Source: DUPQ01 sp964563155 (GTDB taxonomy: Bacteria; Bacillota; Clostridia; DUPQ01). From it: a DNA stretch of 64,000 bases. Shown piece by piece: positions 44,568 through 53,669 of the stretch (position 1 is the first letter of the stretch; every line of letters starts with the position of its first letter). The notes beneath the pieces are model-generated. The model saw nothing but the letters and a program-made list of their open reading frames with translations, ran no database searches and was not told the DNA's origin. The stretch spans positions 9,052 to 73,051 of the forward strand of contig CAZLVL010000014.1 of NCBI GenBank assembly GCA_964563155.1, given 5' to 3'. The translations under genes were made by a program, and so were the position numbers.

Positions 44568-45449
44568 CTATATTTTCCCAGTATACCAAGTTGGAATAGG
44601 GTTTTTCATATTCTCATACCAGCTCAAAACATCCTTAGCCTGTTTAAGCATGGTATCAACTTCTTTTTCTCCAAAAGATATGGCCCAGGCTACTGACACC
44701 AACATATTACTACTAATGTAAAGGGCTAGGAGTTTCCAAAACTCAAGAGGGGCCATATTATCAAAATAGCCATCTATTATTCCTGAGGCAAATACTGGTG
44801 AAGCTTGTGCAGACCAAACTATACGATTAAATTCCTCCCAAGGATCTCCATAGTCATAACGATCAAAATCTATAATTACTAATTTATTATTTTCAATCAT
44901 CATATTTCCAATGTGATAGTCACCATGTTGGAAACTTTGTGGTCTATAGGCAAGTAAATGGCGGTTGGATTCTATATAGGCAAGAATGTCTTCAGCTCCA
45001 TCAAACTTTATAGGACACTCTTCATACATCCTAATATTTCGATCTATCTTTTTATTGAATCTAGCTTCCCAATCAGGTTGATTATCAGGTGCTGGGATCA
45101 TATGGATAGTTTTTAAAATTCTTCCCGCTTCTATACCATAAATATATTGTTCAGATTCTTTAAGATAAGGTATAAGCCCTTCTGCATCTTTCCCTTCAAC
45201 CCAATTATATATAGTGTAAAAGCCTTCATCGCACTCTCCAAAACTAAGGGCTCTAGGCATAGGAAGACCAAGTTCAGCTACTTCTTTTTGCAAGTTAAAT
45301 AATTCTTTAGCTCTTAATCCTTTATCTTTAGGCGTGACTCGCAACAAATACTTTATACCATCACTTGTAGTGATACAGTATTTCTTATCTGATGACCAGC
45401 CTTTATTAATTAGCTCTTTAGACACAATGTCTAACCCTTGCATTTTCAT
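44568..45449 (-). CDS. Aminoglycoside phosphotransferase family kinase
   Basis: 293 residues. Small N-lobe with YLLRVTP as the ATP-lysine strand, hinge NWVEG near 92, catalytic loop QHGDYHIGNMM near 195 and the metal aspartate in IIDFDRYDYGDPWEE near 212. APH/choline-kinase fold. It could phosphorylate an antibiotic, a sugar or a small alcohol; the close relatives cannot be told from the sequence. It is 29 bases after the GNAT gene. Confidence 0.85.
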   Translation of the reverse strand: MKMQGLDIVSKELINKGWSSDKKYCITTSDGIKYLLRVTPKDKGLRAKELFNLQKEVAELGLPMPRALSFGECDEGFYTIYNWVEGKDAEGLIPYLKESEQYIYGIEAGRILKTIHMIPAPDNQPDWEARFNKKIDRNIRMYEECPIKFDGAEDILAYIESNRHLLAYRPQSFQHGDYHIGNMMIENNKLVIIDFDRYDYGDPWEEFNRIVWSAQASPVFASGIIDGYFDNMAPLEFWKLLALYISSNMLVSVAWAISFGEKEVDTMLKQAKDVLSWYENMKNPIPTWYTGKI

Positions 45450-45478
45450 ACTCCTCTAGTTAATCCTATATACACATA

Positions 45479-45943
45479 TTAACCTATGTATTGAATCATT
45501 ATAAGGCAGGGATTATCTTCTCCCCATAGCTCTGGTAGAGACTCTAAGGGCTTGAATCCAACTGCTTTGTAAAATTCTCTTGTTCTAGCATAGTAAATAT
45601 CAGGATGAGATTCATCTAGAGTTTTTACCTGTAAAAACTCATATTCATTTTCTTTTGCCCATTGCAAAACTTTATTTATTAAGCTTTTCCCAATTCCCTT
45701 TTTATGATAATTGGGAAGAACACCCATAACGAAAATCTCAACAGCATATTTACTGCTTTCTTTCATGGATACAAAACCCAGTGGTTTTGCTCCATCATAT
45801 GCTACAAAAAAAGGTAACTTACTACTTTCATTAATATAAATTTGCGTTGATTCTGGCCTGCCAAACCAATTAGGTAGAGAGTTTAAAATATTCTTAGCTA
45901 TATCTCTTTTTTCTTCTGCATTATCCAGTTCTTTTATAATCAT
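45479..45943 (-). CDS. GNAT-family N-acetyltransferase
   Basis: 154 residues. The acetyl-CoA-binding motif is HKKGIGKSLINK (near 85), preceded by the VMGVLPNY strand (motif A). PLGFVSMK is the motif D strand. The substrate is not predictable. It is first in a short run with the kinase gene and arsC. Confidence 0.85.
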   Translation of the reverse strand: MIIKELDNAEEKRDIAKNILNSLPNWFGRPESTQIYINESSKLPFFVAYDGAKPLGFVSMKESSKYAVEIFVMGVLPNYHKKGIGKSLINKVLQWAKENEYEFLQVKTLDESHPDIYYARTREFYKAVGFKPLESLPELWGEDNPCLIMIQYIG

Positions 45944-46027
45944 TTTTATCTCCTAGAAAACACTTTTTTTAATAATAACAAATAAGACAAAGAGTTTGTA
46001 AAACTAATATTATAATTTCTCTTTCTT

Positions 46028-46147
46028 TTATATTACAAATGAGCCTATAGCTCCATTTTTTAGTTTTAAGACAGTAGAGGAGTGGCATTGGGGAAAATGT
46101 TTTTCCTCTTCAAAAATCTTTTCCTGACATATAACTTTTAACTTCAT
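46028..46147 (-). pseudogene. N-terminal remnant of an exo-sialidase-like (BNR) gene
   Basis: 39 codons from an ATG with GGAG 7 bases upstream, reading KLKVICQEKIFEEEKHFPQCHSSTV and then LKLKNGAIGSFVI before a stop. The CHSSTV.LKNG stretch is like the start of BNR-repeat sialidases, which continue with a WFGGT block that is missing here. It directly follows the SGNH hydrolase, with a 17-base gap. The recognition is by motif only. Confidence 0.4.
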
Positions 46148-46164
46148 AAATAAGCTCCATAATA

Positions 46165-47193
46165 TTAAATATTAGCCTTAATTTCTTTAGCTAGGTTGAT
46201 ACTATAATGCATAAAGCCTGCCTCATTAGGATGGAGACCATCAACATAATAGTCTTCTATATTTGGCACCATTTTCAAACCATCGACAAGGTGAATCCTT
46301 GAATACTCCTTCCCTATGTCTTCAATTATTTTTCTAATAGCAGATATATTCCCCATAGCTTTTAATTCATTCTCACTAGTAGACCAGATAGGGGTTATAA
46401 GGAAAATTTCAGCTTTTTCATAGGTTCTTACCAATTTATTTAAAAAGCCACTACATTTTTCTTGAAAATAATCAATAGAAGTATGCTGAAACCAGTCATT
46501 TATACCATATGCCACTGTTATTATATGTGGACTTATATTCATTTCTTCATCAATAATATTTTCATCAAAAACATAGCCTCCCACACCCTGGTTTAAGACC
46601 TTCATAGAAAAGAACTTTCCTAACTGGCTTGGAAATATTGTGGATGGCCTTTTGCTAGTCATACCTTGAGTTATAGAATCTCCAAAACAAAGAATCTTCT
46701 TCTTTTCTTTTTCCTCTTCTGAGCAATCTTCTATGAAACTTGCATCTTCAATTTCGATTTCTTTTATACGGATATCAACAAGATGAGGTAGATAAATGGA
46801 AACTTTCTGAATTCTCTCCCTTTTTTCCTTTTTCTCTCTTCTATCTATATGTTCATAGCTTAAATCTATATATATGCTATCTTCTAGTTTCTTTACAGCA
46901 TCTACTCCTACAGTTGATAGGAAGATATCATCTATATAAATATCTAAATAAAGAAAATCTCTTGCAAAATCTAAAGCCTCTAGTTTTATATTTATAAATG
47001 ATGAATCTGTCTTCATTTCTAGATATATTGAAGAAGGACAAGCGCTCCTAATCTTTGCCGCTTTTGTTTCACTATATATAGACATTTGCTTATGGGAAAA
47101 CCTAACTGGCTGCAAGGTTCCATCTTCTCTTTTTACTTCATAACAATTTTTAAAGTATTTTTCTATTTTCTCATCCTGCAAGTTTAAAAACAT
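46165..47193 (-). CDS. SGNH/GDSL-family hydrolase with an N-terminal beta-sandwich
   Basis: 342 residues. Residues about 1-165 form a beta-sandwich-like SGNH N-terminal region. The catalytic core starts with ILCFGDSITQGM (nucleophile Ser near 173), then GVGGYV (Gly), YGINDW (Asn) and DGLHPNEAGF (Asp, His near 324). Such esterases deacetylate polysaccharides or sialic acids. No signal peptide, so it acts inside the cell. The sialidase-like remnant behind it makes O-acetyl sugar processing plausible. Confidence 0.85.
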   Translation of the reverse strand: MFLNLQDEKIEKYFKNCYEVKREDGTLQPVRFSHKQMSIYSETKAAKIRSACPSSIYLEMKTDSSFINIKLEALDFARDFLYLDIYIDDIFLSTVGVDAVKKLEDSIYIDLSYEHIDRREKKEKRERIQKVSIYLPHLVDIRIKEIEIEDASFIEDCSEEEKEKKKILCFGDSITQGMTSKRPSTIFPSQLGKFFSMKVLNQGVGGYVFDENIIDEEMNISPHIITVAYGINDWFQHTSIDYFQEKCSGFLNKLVRTYEKAEIFLITPIWSTSENELKAMGNISAIRKIIEDIGKEYSRIHLVDGLKMVPNIEDYYVDGLHPNEAGFMHYSINLAKEIKANI

Positions 47194-47502
47194 ATTAGGC
47201 TCACTCCTAGATATCTATTTATACACTATTCACTTAATTCTCTTTTCCAAAAATATAGCTTATCAAAGGCATCTAAAAACTAATTGGTTATAATAAAATT
47301 ATCATATCAAAGAGCCCAACCCTAAACAAGATTAGGGACAATAGTTGACTTGCAGTTAAATAGTCTTGATATTATAAAGCATTCTTAGATATTTTCTATT
47401 TCCAATATTTTGGGCACATAAATAAAAAATCAGTTCAAACATATGGATAGCTTTAATATTATTAAGTCCTGTAGATCATTTTTCTGTTTTTTAAACAAAT
47501 TG

Positions 47503-47526
47503 AACCAGATAATTAATCATCTGGTT
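47503..47526 (-). terminator. Terminator after the SmsCB locus
   Basis: AACCAGAT / ATCTGGTT perfect arms with an 8-base loop, 31 bases past the smsB stop, followed by a T-rich stretch. The rest of 47194-47502 shows nothing recognisable. Confidence 0.6.
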
Positions 47527-47556
47527 AACTTGGACTTAATAGATATCTCTTAAGAC

Positions 47557-48507
47557 TTATCTCATAAAACCACTAATAATGTTTGCTTCAGCTTCTTCTT
47601 CGCTCAAACCTAGAGTCATAAGCTTGTTTAATTGCTCTCCAGCTATTTTCCCTATAACTGCTTCATGAATTAGACTAGCATCCACATGGTTGGATGTTAC
47701 TTCTGGAATTGCTGTTACTACAGCCTTATCCATTATAATTGCGTCACATTCAGTATGACCATTGCACCTATTGTTGCCATTTAGTTTTGATAGGAAAACT
47801 TGCTTAGAATTATCCTTAGCAACAGACCTTGATACAATATGGGTGCTGGAGTCTTGTCCATTTAAGTCAACATGGAAATATGTTTCTGCATACTGTTTTT
47901 TGCCTGTCATGATTTTTTCATTGACAATGAGTATAGCCTTATCTTCCAGTTGAGCTTCAGTATCTCTTTTAGTATAGTCTACTCCTTGGATTTGAAAGCT
48001 ATCCATTTCCATGTATGAGCCTTCTTTCATATGGATAATAGTTTTAGGGTTAAGGTTACGACTACCTGCCCCTTCTCCTTCTCCATAATGTTTTTCCACA
48101 TATTTAACCTTGGCATTTTTTTCAAGGAAAAAACTATGAATACCATCGTGGGTACTATCACTATCACCAGTGTTATGAATAGCACATCCAGCTATAATTG
48201 TTATATCTGCATTTTCACCGATGTAAAAATCATTGTAAACCATATCGCTTAAGCCAGACTGACTAATAACAACAGGTATATGAACACTTTCATTTTTAGT
48301 ATTTGCCTTAATAATTATATCTATACCAGGCTTATCTGTTTTGGTAACAATATCTATGTTAGCAGTTGTGTTTTTTTGAACACCTTGTCCATCTGCTCTG
48401 AAATTGTATGCTCCCATAGGTGTTTCATACATATCAGCAATTTCTGCAAGTAGGTTTTGATATATTTTGTTTTTAACAGGATCTTTTTTATCTAAAACAA
48501 GAGTCAT
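47557..48507 (-). CDS. Minimal SufB/SufD-type Fe-S scaffold protein (SmsB-like)
   Basis: 316 residues, much shorter than SufB (about 470) or SufD (about 430). It has the right-handed beta-helix core, with motifs IHNTGDSDSTHDGIH, HYGEGEGAGSRNLNPKT and NRCNGHTECDAIIMDKAVV, and the conserved C-terminal helices with LIHEAVIGKIAGEQ. The C-x-GH-x-EC pattern provides candidate cluster-binding residues. Its start overlaps SufC by 4 bases. Two-gene SufC/SufB-like sets (SMS systems) are known from anaerobes and archaea. It assembles Fe-S clusters with the ATPase. Confidence 0.87.
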   Translation of the reverse strand: MTLVLDKKDPVKNKIYQNLLAEIADMYETPMGAYNFRADGQGVQKNTTANIDIVTKTDKPGIDIIIKANTKNESVHIPVVISQSGLSDMVYNDFYIGENADITIIAGCAIHNTGDSDSTHDGIHSFFLEKNAKVKYVEKHYGEGEGAGSRNLNPKTIIHMKEGSYMEMDSFQIQGVDYTKRDTEAQLEDKAILIVNEKIMTGKKQYAETYFHVDLNGQDSSTHIVSRSVAKDNSKQVFLSKLNGNNRCNGHTECDAIIMDKAVVTAIPEVTSNHVDASLIHEAVIGKIAGEQLNKLMTLGLSEEEAEANIISGFMR

Positions 48508-49235
48508 TTTTTCCCTCCTTTAAGTGCAAAATGCTCACAAGCATTTGAGGCAACTATAAGGTCAGGTAAAATATCATCCTTGCTCCCTATTCTGCTAATT
48601 TTCCCTTCATCTAAGACTACAATTTTATCTGCAATATTTAAAATTCTTTCCTGATGACTGATTATTAAAATTGAACTTTGGGCCACATCATGCATTTCTT
48701 GAAAAACATTTACAAGATTTTGGAAGCTCCATAAGTCAATACCAGCCTCTGGTTCGTCTAGAATAATAAGTTCTGTGCCCCTTGCTATCATCATGGCTAT
48801 TTCAATTCTTTTAAGTTCTCCACCAGATAGGCTAGAATCCAGCTCTCTATCTACATAATCCATGGCACAAAGACCAACCTGAGATAAATATTCGCAGGCT
48901 TCATCTATGGTAAGCTTCTTGCCAGCAGCTAAAGAAATCAAATCAAAAACCGTAATACCCTTAAATTTGACTGGTTGCTGAAAGGCAAAGCTTATTCCTA
49001 AATTTGCTCTTTCAGATATGGAAAGATTGGTTATATCCTGGCCCTTAAAAAGGATTTGACCAGACTCAGGCTTTTCCAAGCCCATTGCCAATTTTGCCAA
49101 AGTAGACTTACCTGAGCCATTAGGTCCGGTTATTGCTGTGAAATTATCGTCTATCTTTAATGAAATATCATTTATAATTCTTTTTTTTATACCATTTTCC
49201 TCTATTGAAAAGGAAACATTTTTTAATTCTAACAT
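48504..49235 (-). CDS. SufC-type ABC ATPase (SmsC-like)
   Basis: 243 residues. Walker A GPNGSGKST (37-45), Q-loop SFAFQQP, signature LSGGELKRIEIA (near 134), Walker B LIILDEPEAGID and switch His in ISHQE. LSGGE with KR and the DEPEAGID Walker B match SufC, not transport ATPases. It powers cluster assembly on the partner scaffold. No sufS or sufU is next to it. Confidence 0.9.
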   Translation of the reverse strand: MLELKNVSFSIEENGIKKRIINDISLKIDDNFTAITGPNGSGKSTLAKLAMGLEKPESGQILFKGQDITNLSISERANLGISFAFQQPVKFKGITVFDLISLAAGKKLTIDEACEYLSQVGLCAMDYVDRELDSSLSGGELKRIEIAMMIARGTELIILDEPEAGIDLWSFQNLVNVFQEMHDVAQSSILIISHQERILNIADKIVVLDEGKISRIGSKDDILPDLIVASNACEHFALKGGKK

Positions 49236-49390
49236 TTTTATATTCTCTTCTACTCATATACATCAAGTAGCTTATTCTTTTAATTATTTATATATGAGCA
49301 TATCCTAGTAGTTTTGTCAAGATTCTAACCATCAAAATTTTGCAAACTCAAATAACAAATGCTTTATTAAATCCTAACTAACATAAAAAT

Positions 49391-50476
49391 TTATCTGTTT
49401 TCTTTCTTTTCCATGCATACTTTATTCCGACCTGCATTCTTAGCTGCATAGACGGCTTTATCCGCCCTATCAATTATATTCTCATAATTTCTAACTGCTT
49501 CATCACCACAATAGGCAACTCCAATACTAACCGAAGTATTTTTGCTAGATGTATCTATTCTTTGCATAGAAATACGTAAGCTTTCAGCAATGGACATCAG
49601 CTCTTTATCATCATACCCATAAGCCATTGCTACAAATTCTTCACCACCATAGCGATAAAAAGACAATCTAAAATTCTGTGAAAACTTTACTAGAGTATCA
49701 CCTAATTCACTCAAGAGCTTGTCTCCCATCACATGACCATAGGTATCGTTGTAATCTTTAAAGTAATCTATATCTATCATCAGAACTCCAGATGGTTTTT
49801 CTGTATTCTCACCTTCTAATCCTGCAAGAGTTTCAAACAGTTTACGTCGATTAAAAAGACCTGTTAGCACATCAGTTTCTTTTTCAATGACTAATTGGCG
49901 GCTAGCTTCAAAGCTTTCTAGACGAACATGTACCATCATTTTACCAACAAAGTAGCCTAGAACAGCAGCACTTATACAGTTTATTGCATCATCAAGTGCA
50001 TATTGAGGTTTTAGATAAAAACCAAGAGCGGTTGACACAATCAACCAAAACAATAAAACTAATCTCATTCTACGAGGTTTATCTATAAAACTGATTGGCA
50101 TTAAAATGAAGCCTCCTAATAAAATTGTTGCTCGCATATTAGGAGAATGAATTACACTAAGATATATCCCAAACAAAAACAGGACTGCAAAACTTAAGTA
50201 TAATCCAAGTAGGGTATATTTTTTCATTGCTGGAATTCTAAAGACAAAAAATAATATGAAATATGAAATAAATGTTAGTAAATAGGCAGGAACTGCATAG
50301 ATCTTTGTATTACTAAAAGGAACAGCTACTAGAGGTAGCAAGGTTAAAATCCATCCTATGGGTAACAGTGTAGATAAAGTTTTTTGGTTGTACTCATGAA
50401 TTGCCTCTTTATTGTCCACTGAATACTGTTTGTATATCCTATTCTTCTCCCTATATTCACTTAATCGTTTTTTCAT
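49391..50476 (-). CDS. Membrane diguanylate cyclase (GGDEF)
   Basis: 361 residues. About six N-terminal TM helices (residues 30-185) and a C-terminal GGDEF domain starting with ETDVLTGLFNRR. The active site is RYGGEEF, and DIDYFKDYNDTYGH gives the metal and nucleotide residues, so it should be catalytic. The usual RxxD inhibitory site upstream of GGEEF is absent (RLSF instead). It makes cyclic di-GMP from two GTP. No EAL or HD-GYP gene is adjacent. Confidence 0.9.
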   Translation of the reverse strand: MKKRLSEYREKNRIYKQYSVDNKEAIHEYNQKTLSTLLPIGWILTLLPLVAVPFSNTKIYAVPAYLLTFISYFILFFVFRIPAMKKYTLLGLYLSFAVLFLFGIYLSVIHSPNMRATILLGGFILMPISFIDKPRRMRLVLLFWLIVSTALGFYLKPQYALDDAINCISAAVLGYFVGKMMVHVRLESFEASRQLVIEKETDVLTGLFNRRKLFETLAGLEGENTEKPSGVLMIDIDYFKDYNDTYGHVMGDKLLSELGDTLVKFSQNFRLSFYRYGGEEFVAMAYGYDDKELMSIAESLRISMQRIDTSSKNTSVSIGVAYCGDEAVRNYENIIDRADKAVYAAKNAGRNKVCMEKKENR

Positions 50477-50562
50477 TTACGCACCTCAATCAGATATTTT
50501 AAAAAAATAATCTGTCATTTCTTCTTATTTAGGCCTATAACTTGTCTTGATTAAATAATACC

Positions 50563-50772
50563 CTACTTTTTAAAGCTAGTGCAAGTTTTGTGTAAATCAC
50601 AAGAACCATGTATCCCATCACAATTGACCCCTTTATAGATGTTACCGTTTTTGCACAGAATGGCACAGCCAACAGTATGGTTATAAATACCATCATCAAA
50701 ATTTTCTGCTAGCACCTGTAAAGCGATGGTTATAAGTTCATGATCTTTCTCTTCTGGTTGATATTTTTTCAT
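50563..50772 (-). pseudogene. Truncated cytidine deaminase-like gene
   Basis: 69 codons. TVGCAILCKNGNIYKGVNCD then GIHGSC match the first part of cytidine deaminases. After HGSC the family continues with the catalytic AE and PCxxC zinc motif, but here the frame reads DLHKTCTSFKK and stops. It lacks the catalytic Glu and two zinc cysteines, so it cannot be active. It starts 11 bases after the ATPase gene's stop. Confidence 0.7.
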
Positions 50773-50783
50773 AGTATGTTACT

Positions 50784-52013
50784 TTAAATCCCTTTTTGTT
50801 CTTTGTTATCAAGCTCTATATCCATTAAAAAATCTAATAGATTTAGATGGATAATCCCATCTCTTGAAAGAGACATCTCATCCATTGAAATAACATATTT
50901 GGGGTAGCTATCTTTTATTTCAGCAAAAGCACCGAATTCTCTTTGAATTACCGAATCATTTGTTAATAAATATGCGACTTGGATATAAATTTTTTCTTTC
51001 CCACGTATAGCTATAAAATCAACTTCACCTTTATATGTTTTCCCTATATAAACCTTGTAACCTCTAGCGATTAACTCGTTGTAGCAAAGTGTCTCGATAA
51101 TATAATTGTATTCATCTTTTATTCTGTTCTTTTTCAAGTTTAAAAAACCTAAATCACAAACATAAACTTTTTCTTCATAAGCCAATATTTTCTTTCCCCT
51201 TATATCATATCTTGAGACTCTGTCGCACACACATGCTTCTTCTATGTATCTTAAATAATCATATACGGTTGGGGCGGATACTTTTTGCACTTTATCAGAT
51301 AGTGCTTCTGATATTTTATTCCCCGATATTGCTAAAGAAGAATTTGCCACTATATATTCTATTACCTTTTCAAGCGCTGAAGGTTGAGATATTTTATTGC
51401 GTAAAATGATATCTTTGAGTACAACTGAATCAAATATATTGGAAAGTATAACTTCTTTTATGCTCTCGTCTTCCTGTTGGCAGGCAAGGGGCATTCCCCC
51501 CCATGTCATATACTCCTTAAGTAATTCTTGCTTTGTTTTATTAGAGTATTGCCTATTCTTAAATTTGCAAAATTCTGCAAAGTTAAAAGGCATTATTCTA
51601 AAACTTATAGTTCTCCCACCCAAAAATGTTGCCAATTCGCCTGACAACAGTCTAGAGTTTGAGCCTGTAATAAAAATACTAACATCATTTGTAGAACGTA
51701 ATGAATTGATTATCAGTTCAAATCCCTCTACATTTTGAATTTCATCAAAAAGTAAGTAATATTTTTCGACACTTGAAATCTTTTCAATAATAAAGTTATA
51801 AAAATTATCTTTGTTTTTCAGTTCTCTATATGCATAATCTTCAAAATTTATATATATTATCTGATTATCCGGTACACCTTTTTCTTTAAGCTCATCCATT
51901 ATCTGTTTTAAAATTGTTGATTTGCCACAATGCCTGACACCTGTCAGAACTTTTATCATTTCAGATTCATAAAAGGGTCTGATTCTTGATAAATATATTT
52001 CTCGTTTAATCAT
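50784..52013 (-). CDS. AAA ATPase with DUF4143 C-terminal domain, second copy
   Basis: 409 residues. Walker A GVRHCGKST at 25-33, Walker B LLFDEIQ near 90, sensor ITGSNSR near 116. The C-terminal region has the nuclease-like GEVDFI and YIQVAY strands. It is only distantly similar to the copy at 17424. An inverted repeat of 14-base arms lies upstream (52068-52121). Its role is unknown. Confidence 0.85.
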   Translation of the reverse strand: MIKREIYLSRIRPFYESEMIKVLTGVRHCGKSTILKQIMDELKEKGVPDNQIIYINFEDYAYRELKNKDNFYNFIIEKISSVEKYYLLFDEIQNVEGFELIINSLRSTNDVSIFITGSNSRLLSGELATFLGGRTISFRIMPFNFAEFCKFKNRQYSNKTKQELLKEYMTWGGMPLACQQEDESIKEVILSNIFDSVVLKDIILRNKISQPSALEKVIEYIVANSSLAISGNKISEALSDKVQKVSAPTVYDYLRYIEEACVCDRVSRYDIRGKKILAYEEKVYVCDLGFLNLKKNRIKDEYNYIIETLCYNELIARGYKVYIGKTYKGEVDFIAIRGKEKIYIQVAYLLTNDSVIQREFGAFAEIKDSYPKYVISMDEMSLSRDGIIHLNLLDFLMDIELDNKEQKGI

Positions 52014-52067
52014 GAATACCTCTCCTGATTATAAAATAGCATACATTAGCAATAAAGCAAGGTAGAA

Positions 52068-52121
52068 TTAAATAGACTTAATACCAATGCATATAATCTT
52101 AATAGAGTTAAGTCTATTTAA
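52068..52121. repeat. Perfect 14-bp inverted repeat upstream of the second ATPase
   Basis: TTAAATAGACTTAA and TTAAGTCTATTTAA flank 26 bases. It is 55-108 bases before the ATPase start, so it is a candidate operator or attenuator. It could also be the ends of a very short element. Confidence 0.5.
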
Positions 52122-52221
52122 CACTGTAGCAGTATTTATGTATATCTTAATTGTGTTACTCTTTTTAGATTAACAAATATAATTATTTTTCTCTTTCTTT
52201 TTTTATACTTCTAGACTTTCC

Positions 52222-52350
52222 TTATTTTAAACCAATTCCAATCAGAACTTGGTTGGTAGTTATACCCTCATAATCATATTCCAGATCTTCAATATTAAAA
52301 GGTAAGATCCCCCTAACATTAAGAAATAAGATATTTTCAATTATCCTATT
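52222..52350 (-). pseudogene. C-terminal gene remnant of unknown family
   Basis: A 42-codon frame without a start codon reads NRIIENILFLNVRG, then ILPFNIEDLEYDYEGITTNQ and VLIGIGLK before a stop. The residue mix looks protein-like, but the family was not recognised. The remainder of 52122-52479 shows nothing. Confidence 0.3.
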
Positions 52351-52479
52351 TATTCTTTTTTATATTAATTGACCTTTTATATTCTATCTACCGATTCAAC
52401 TTAGTTCCAAGGGCTAGTATTGATGTCCTTTGTTTTTTCTTATAACAGATATATTATAGTTTTTTTGTATTGATGGGAA

Positions 52480-53271
52480 TTAAAAAAGTTCATCCAACAA
52501 AATATAGTAGCGAATCTTCTCCCAATTAGGCTTTATTCCTAATCTATCAAACAGCATTTGTGTATCAAACCCCTGATACTGCTTTCCATTATATTTACCA
52601 TCAAAATTATGAAGCAAGCTCCGATAACACAAAGCAATATCTTGCCACTTATCTGCTACTCCAGTTCTACCTAAATCAAGGTATCCAGAAACCTTTTTAT
52701 TTGCAAAGAATATATTTGGAAGACAAAAATCTCCGTGAGATAATACTAGCTCTTCCTCTGGCTTATTATTGATAATCCATTCCAGAAGGTGCTTGGGATT
52801 TTTAAATCCTTTTTCACCAAATGTGTCTGGATCTACATTGTCCATATCTACAAGATTATTTTCTACCCTATATTTTGCAATCTGTATTTTTTTTTCCAAG
52901 TTGTAAGTGTAAGCAAAACTTTTAGTATCTACCTTCCATAGCATTTGTAATCCCTTTGCCAATAAAGTAGTCAATTGCTCTGGATTTTTCAAATATTTAT
53001 CTGCACATGCCATTTCTCCAGGTATTTTTGTCATTAAAAGATAGGCCTTCTTTTCATCTACTTCATATCCCAAAATCTTAGGTACCGGTAGCTTACCTTG
53101 CAACCATTTCATGACATGATATTCATTATCTGACTCATCATTTATTATTTGAATTTTAAGAACCATATCATTAAATAGAATAACTGTAGAATCTGACATT
53201 CCCACATTATCAATAGTGTACTTCTCTTCACCAAGCAGATTCTTGATTTTATCAGGTAGATCAAACATCAT
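52480..53271 (-). CDS. APH(3')-type aminoglycoside O-phosphotransferase
   Basis: 263 residues, the usual APH(3') length. VLKIQ (ATP lysine, near 38), LSHGDFCLPNIF (catalytic loop, D near 180) and GYLDLGRTGVADKWQDIALCYRSL (metal D near 197) match APH(3') enzymes closely; the C-terminus ends in YYILLDELF, as in that family. It would phosphorylate the 3'-OH of kanamycin-type drugs. The substrate range is not provable here. GGAGAG precedes the ATG. Confidence 0.87.
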   Translation of the reverse strand: MMFDLPDKIKNLLGEEKYTIDNVGMSDSTVILFNDMVLKIQIINDESDNEYHVMKWLQGKLPVPKILGYEVDEKKAYLLMTKIPGEMACADKYLKNPEQLTTLLAKGLQMLWKVDTKSFAYTYNLEKKIQIAKYRVENNLVDMDNVDPDTFGEKGFKNPKHLLEWIINNKPEEELVLSHGDFCLPNIFFANKKVSGYLDLGRTGVADKWQDIALCYRSLLHNFDGKYNGKQYQGFDTQMLFDRLGIKPNWEKIRYYILLDELF

Positions 53272-53537
53272 TCACTCTCCGTATCTTTTGAACTTGAAAA
53301 TAAATCTTCAAAAACAATCTCCTATGTACTAGGAATGTCCACAGCTTCTAATCCCTCAAGCAACCAATTGGTACAGCATATCCTTCTTTATCTCTTGATA
53401 TTATTATATCTTATTCTCTACTTCCTGATTTGTAAGCACTTTACTTCTTGATTTATCAATGGTTATTAAAAAGAAATGTGAAAATTGAATAAATATAGAT
53501 TCAAATAGTTAATAGCACCGAATTAAAGTACCTATAT

Positions 53538-53582
53538 AAAAAAATGTCTCTCCTGGGGCACATCGTTGAGAGGTGCGGAGAG
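53538..53582 (-). terminator. GC-rich terminator downstream of the methyltransferase
   Basis: CTCTCC / GGAGAG outer stem with GCAC / GTGC inside, followed on the minus strand by a T7 run (53538-53544). It lies about 90 bases past the gene's stop. Otherwise 53272-53669 shows nothing. Confidence 0.6.
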
Positions 53583-53669
53583 TCCTGTTATTTTTATTAT
53601 ACCCCAGTTCTAAAAGAGTACAACCTCATGCTTCAAGTTTTCCTTAATATCCTTTTAATATACCTTCGC

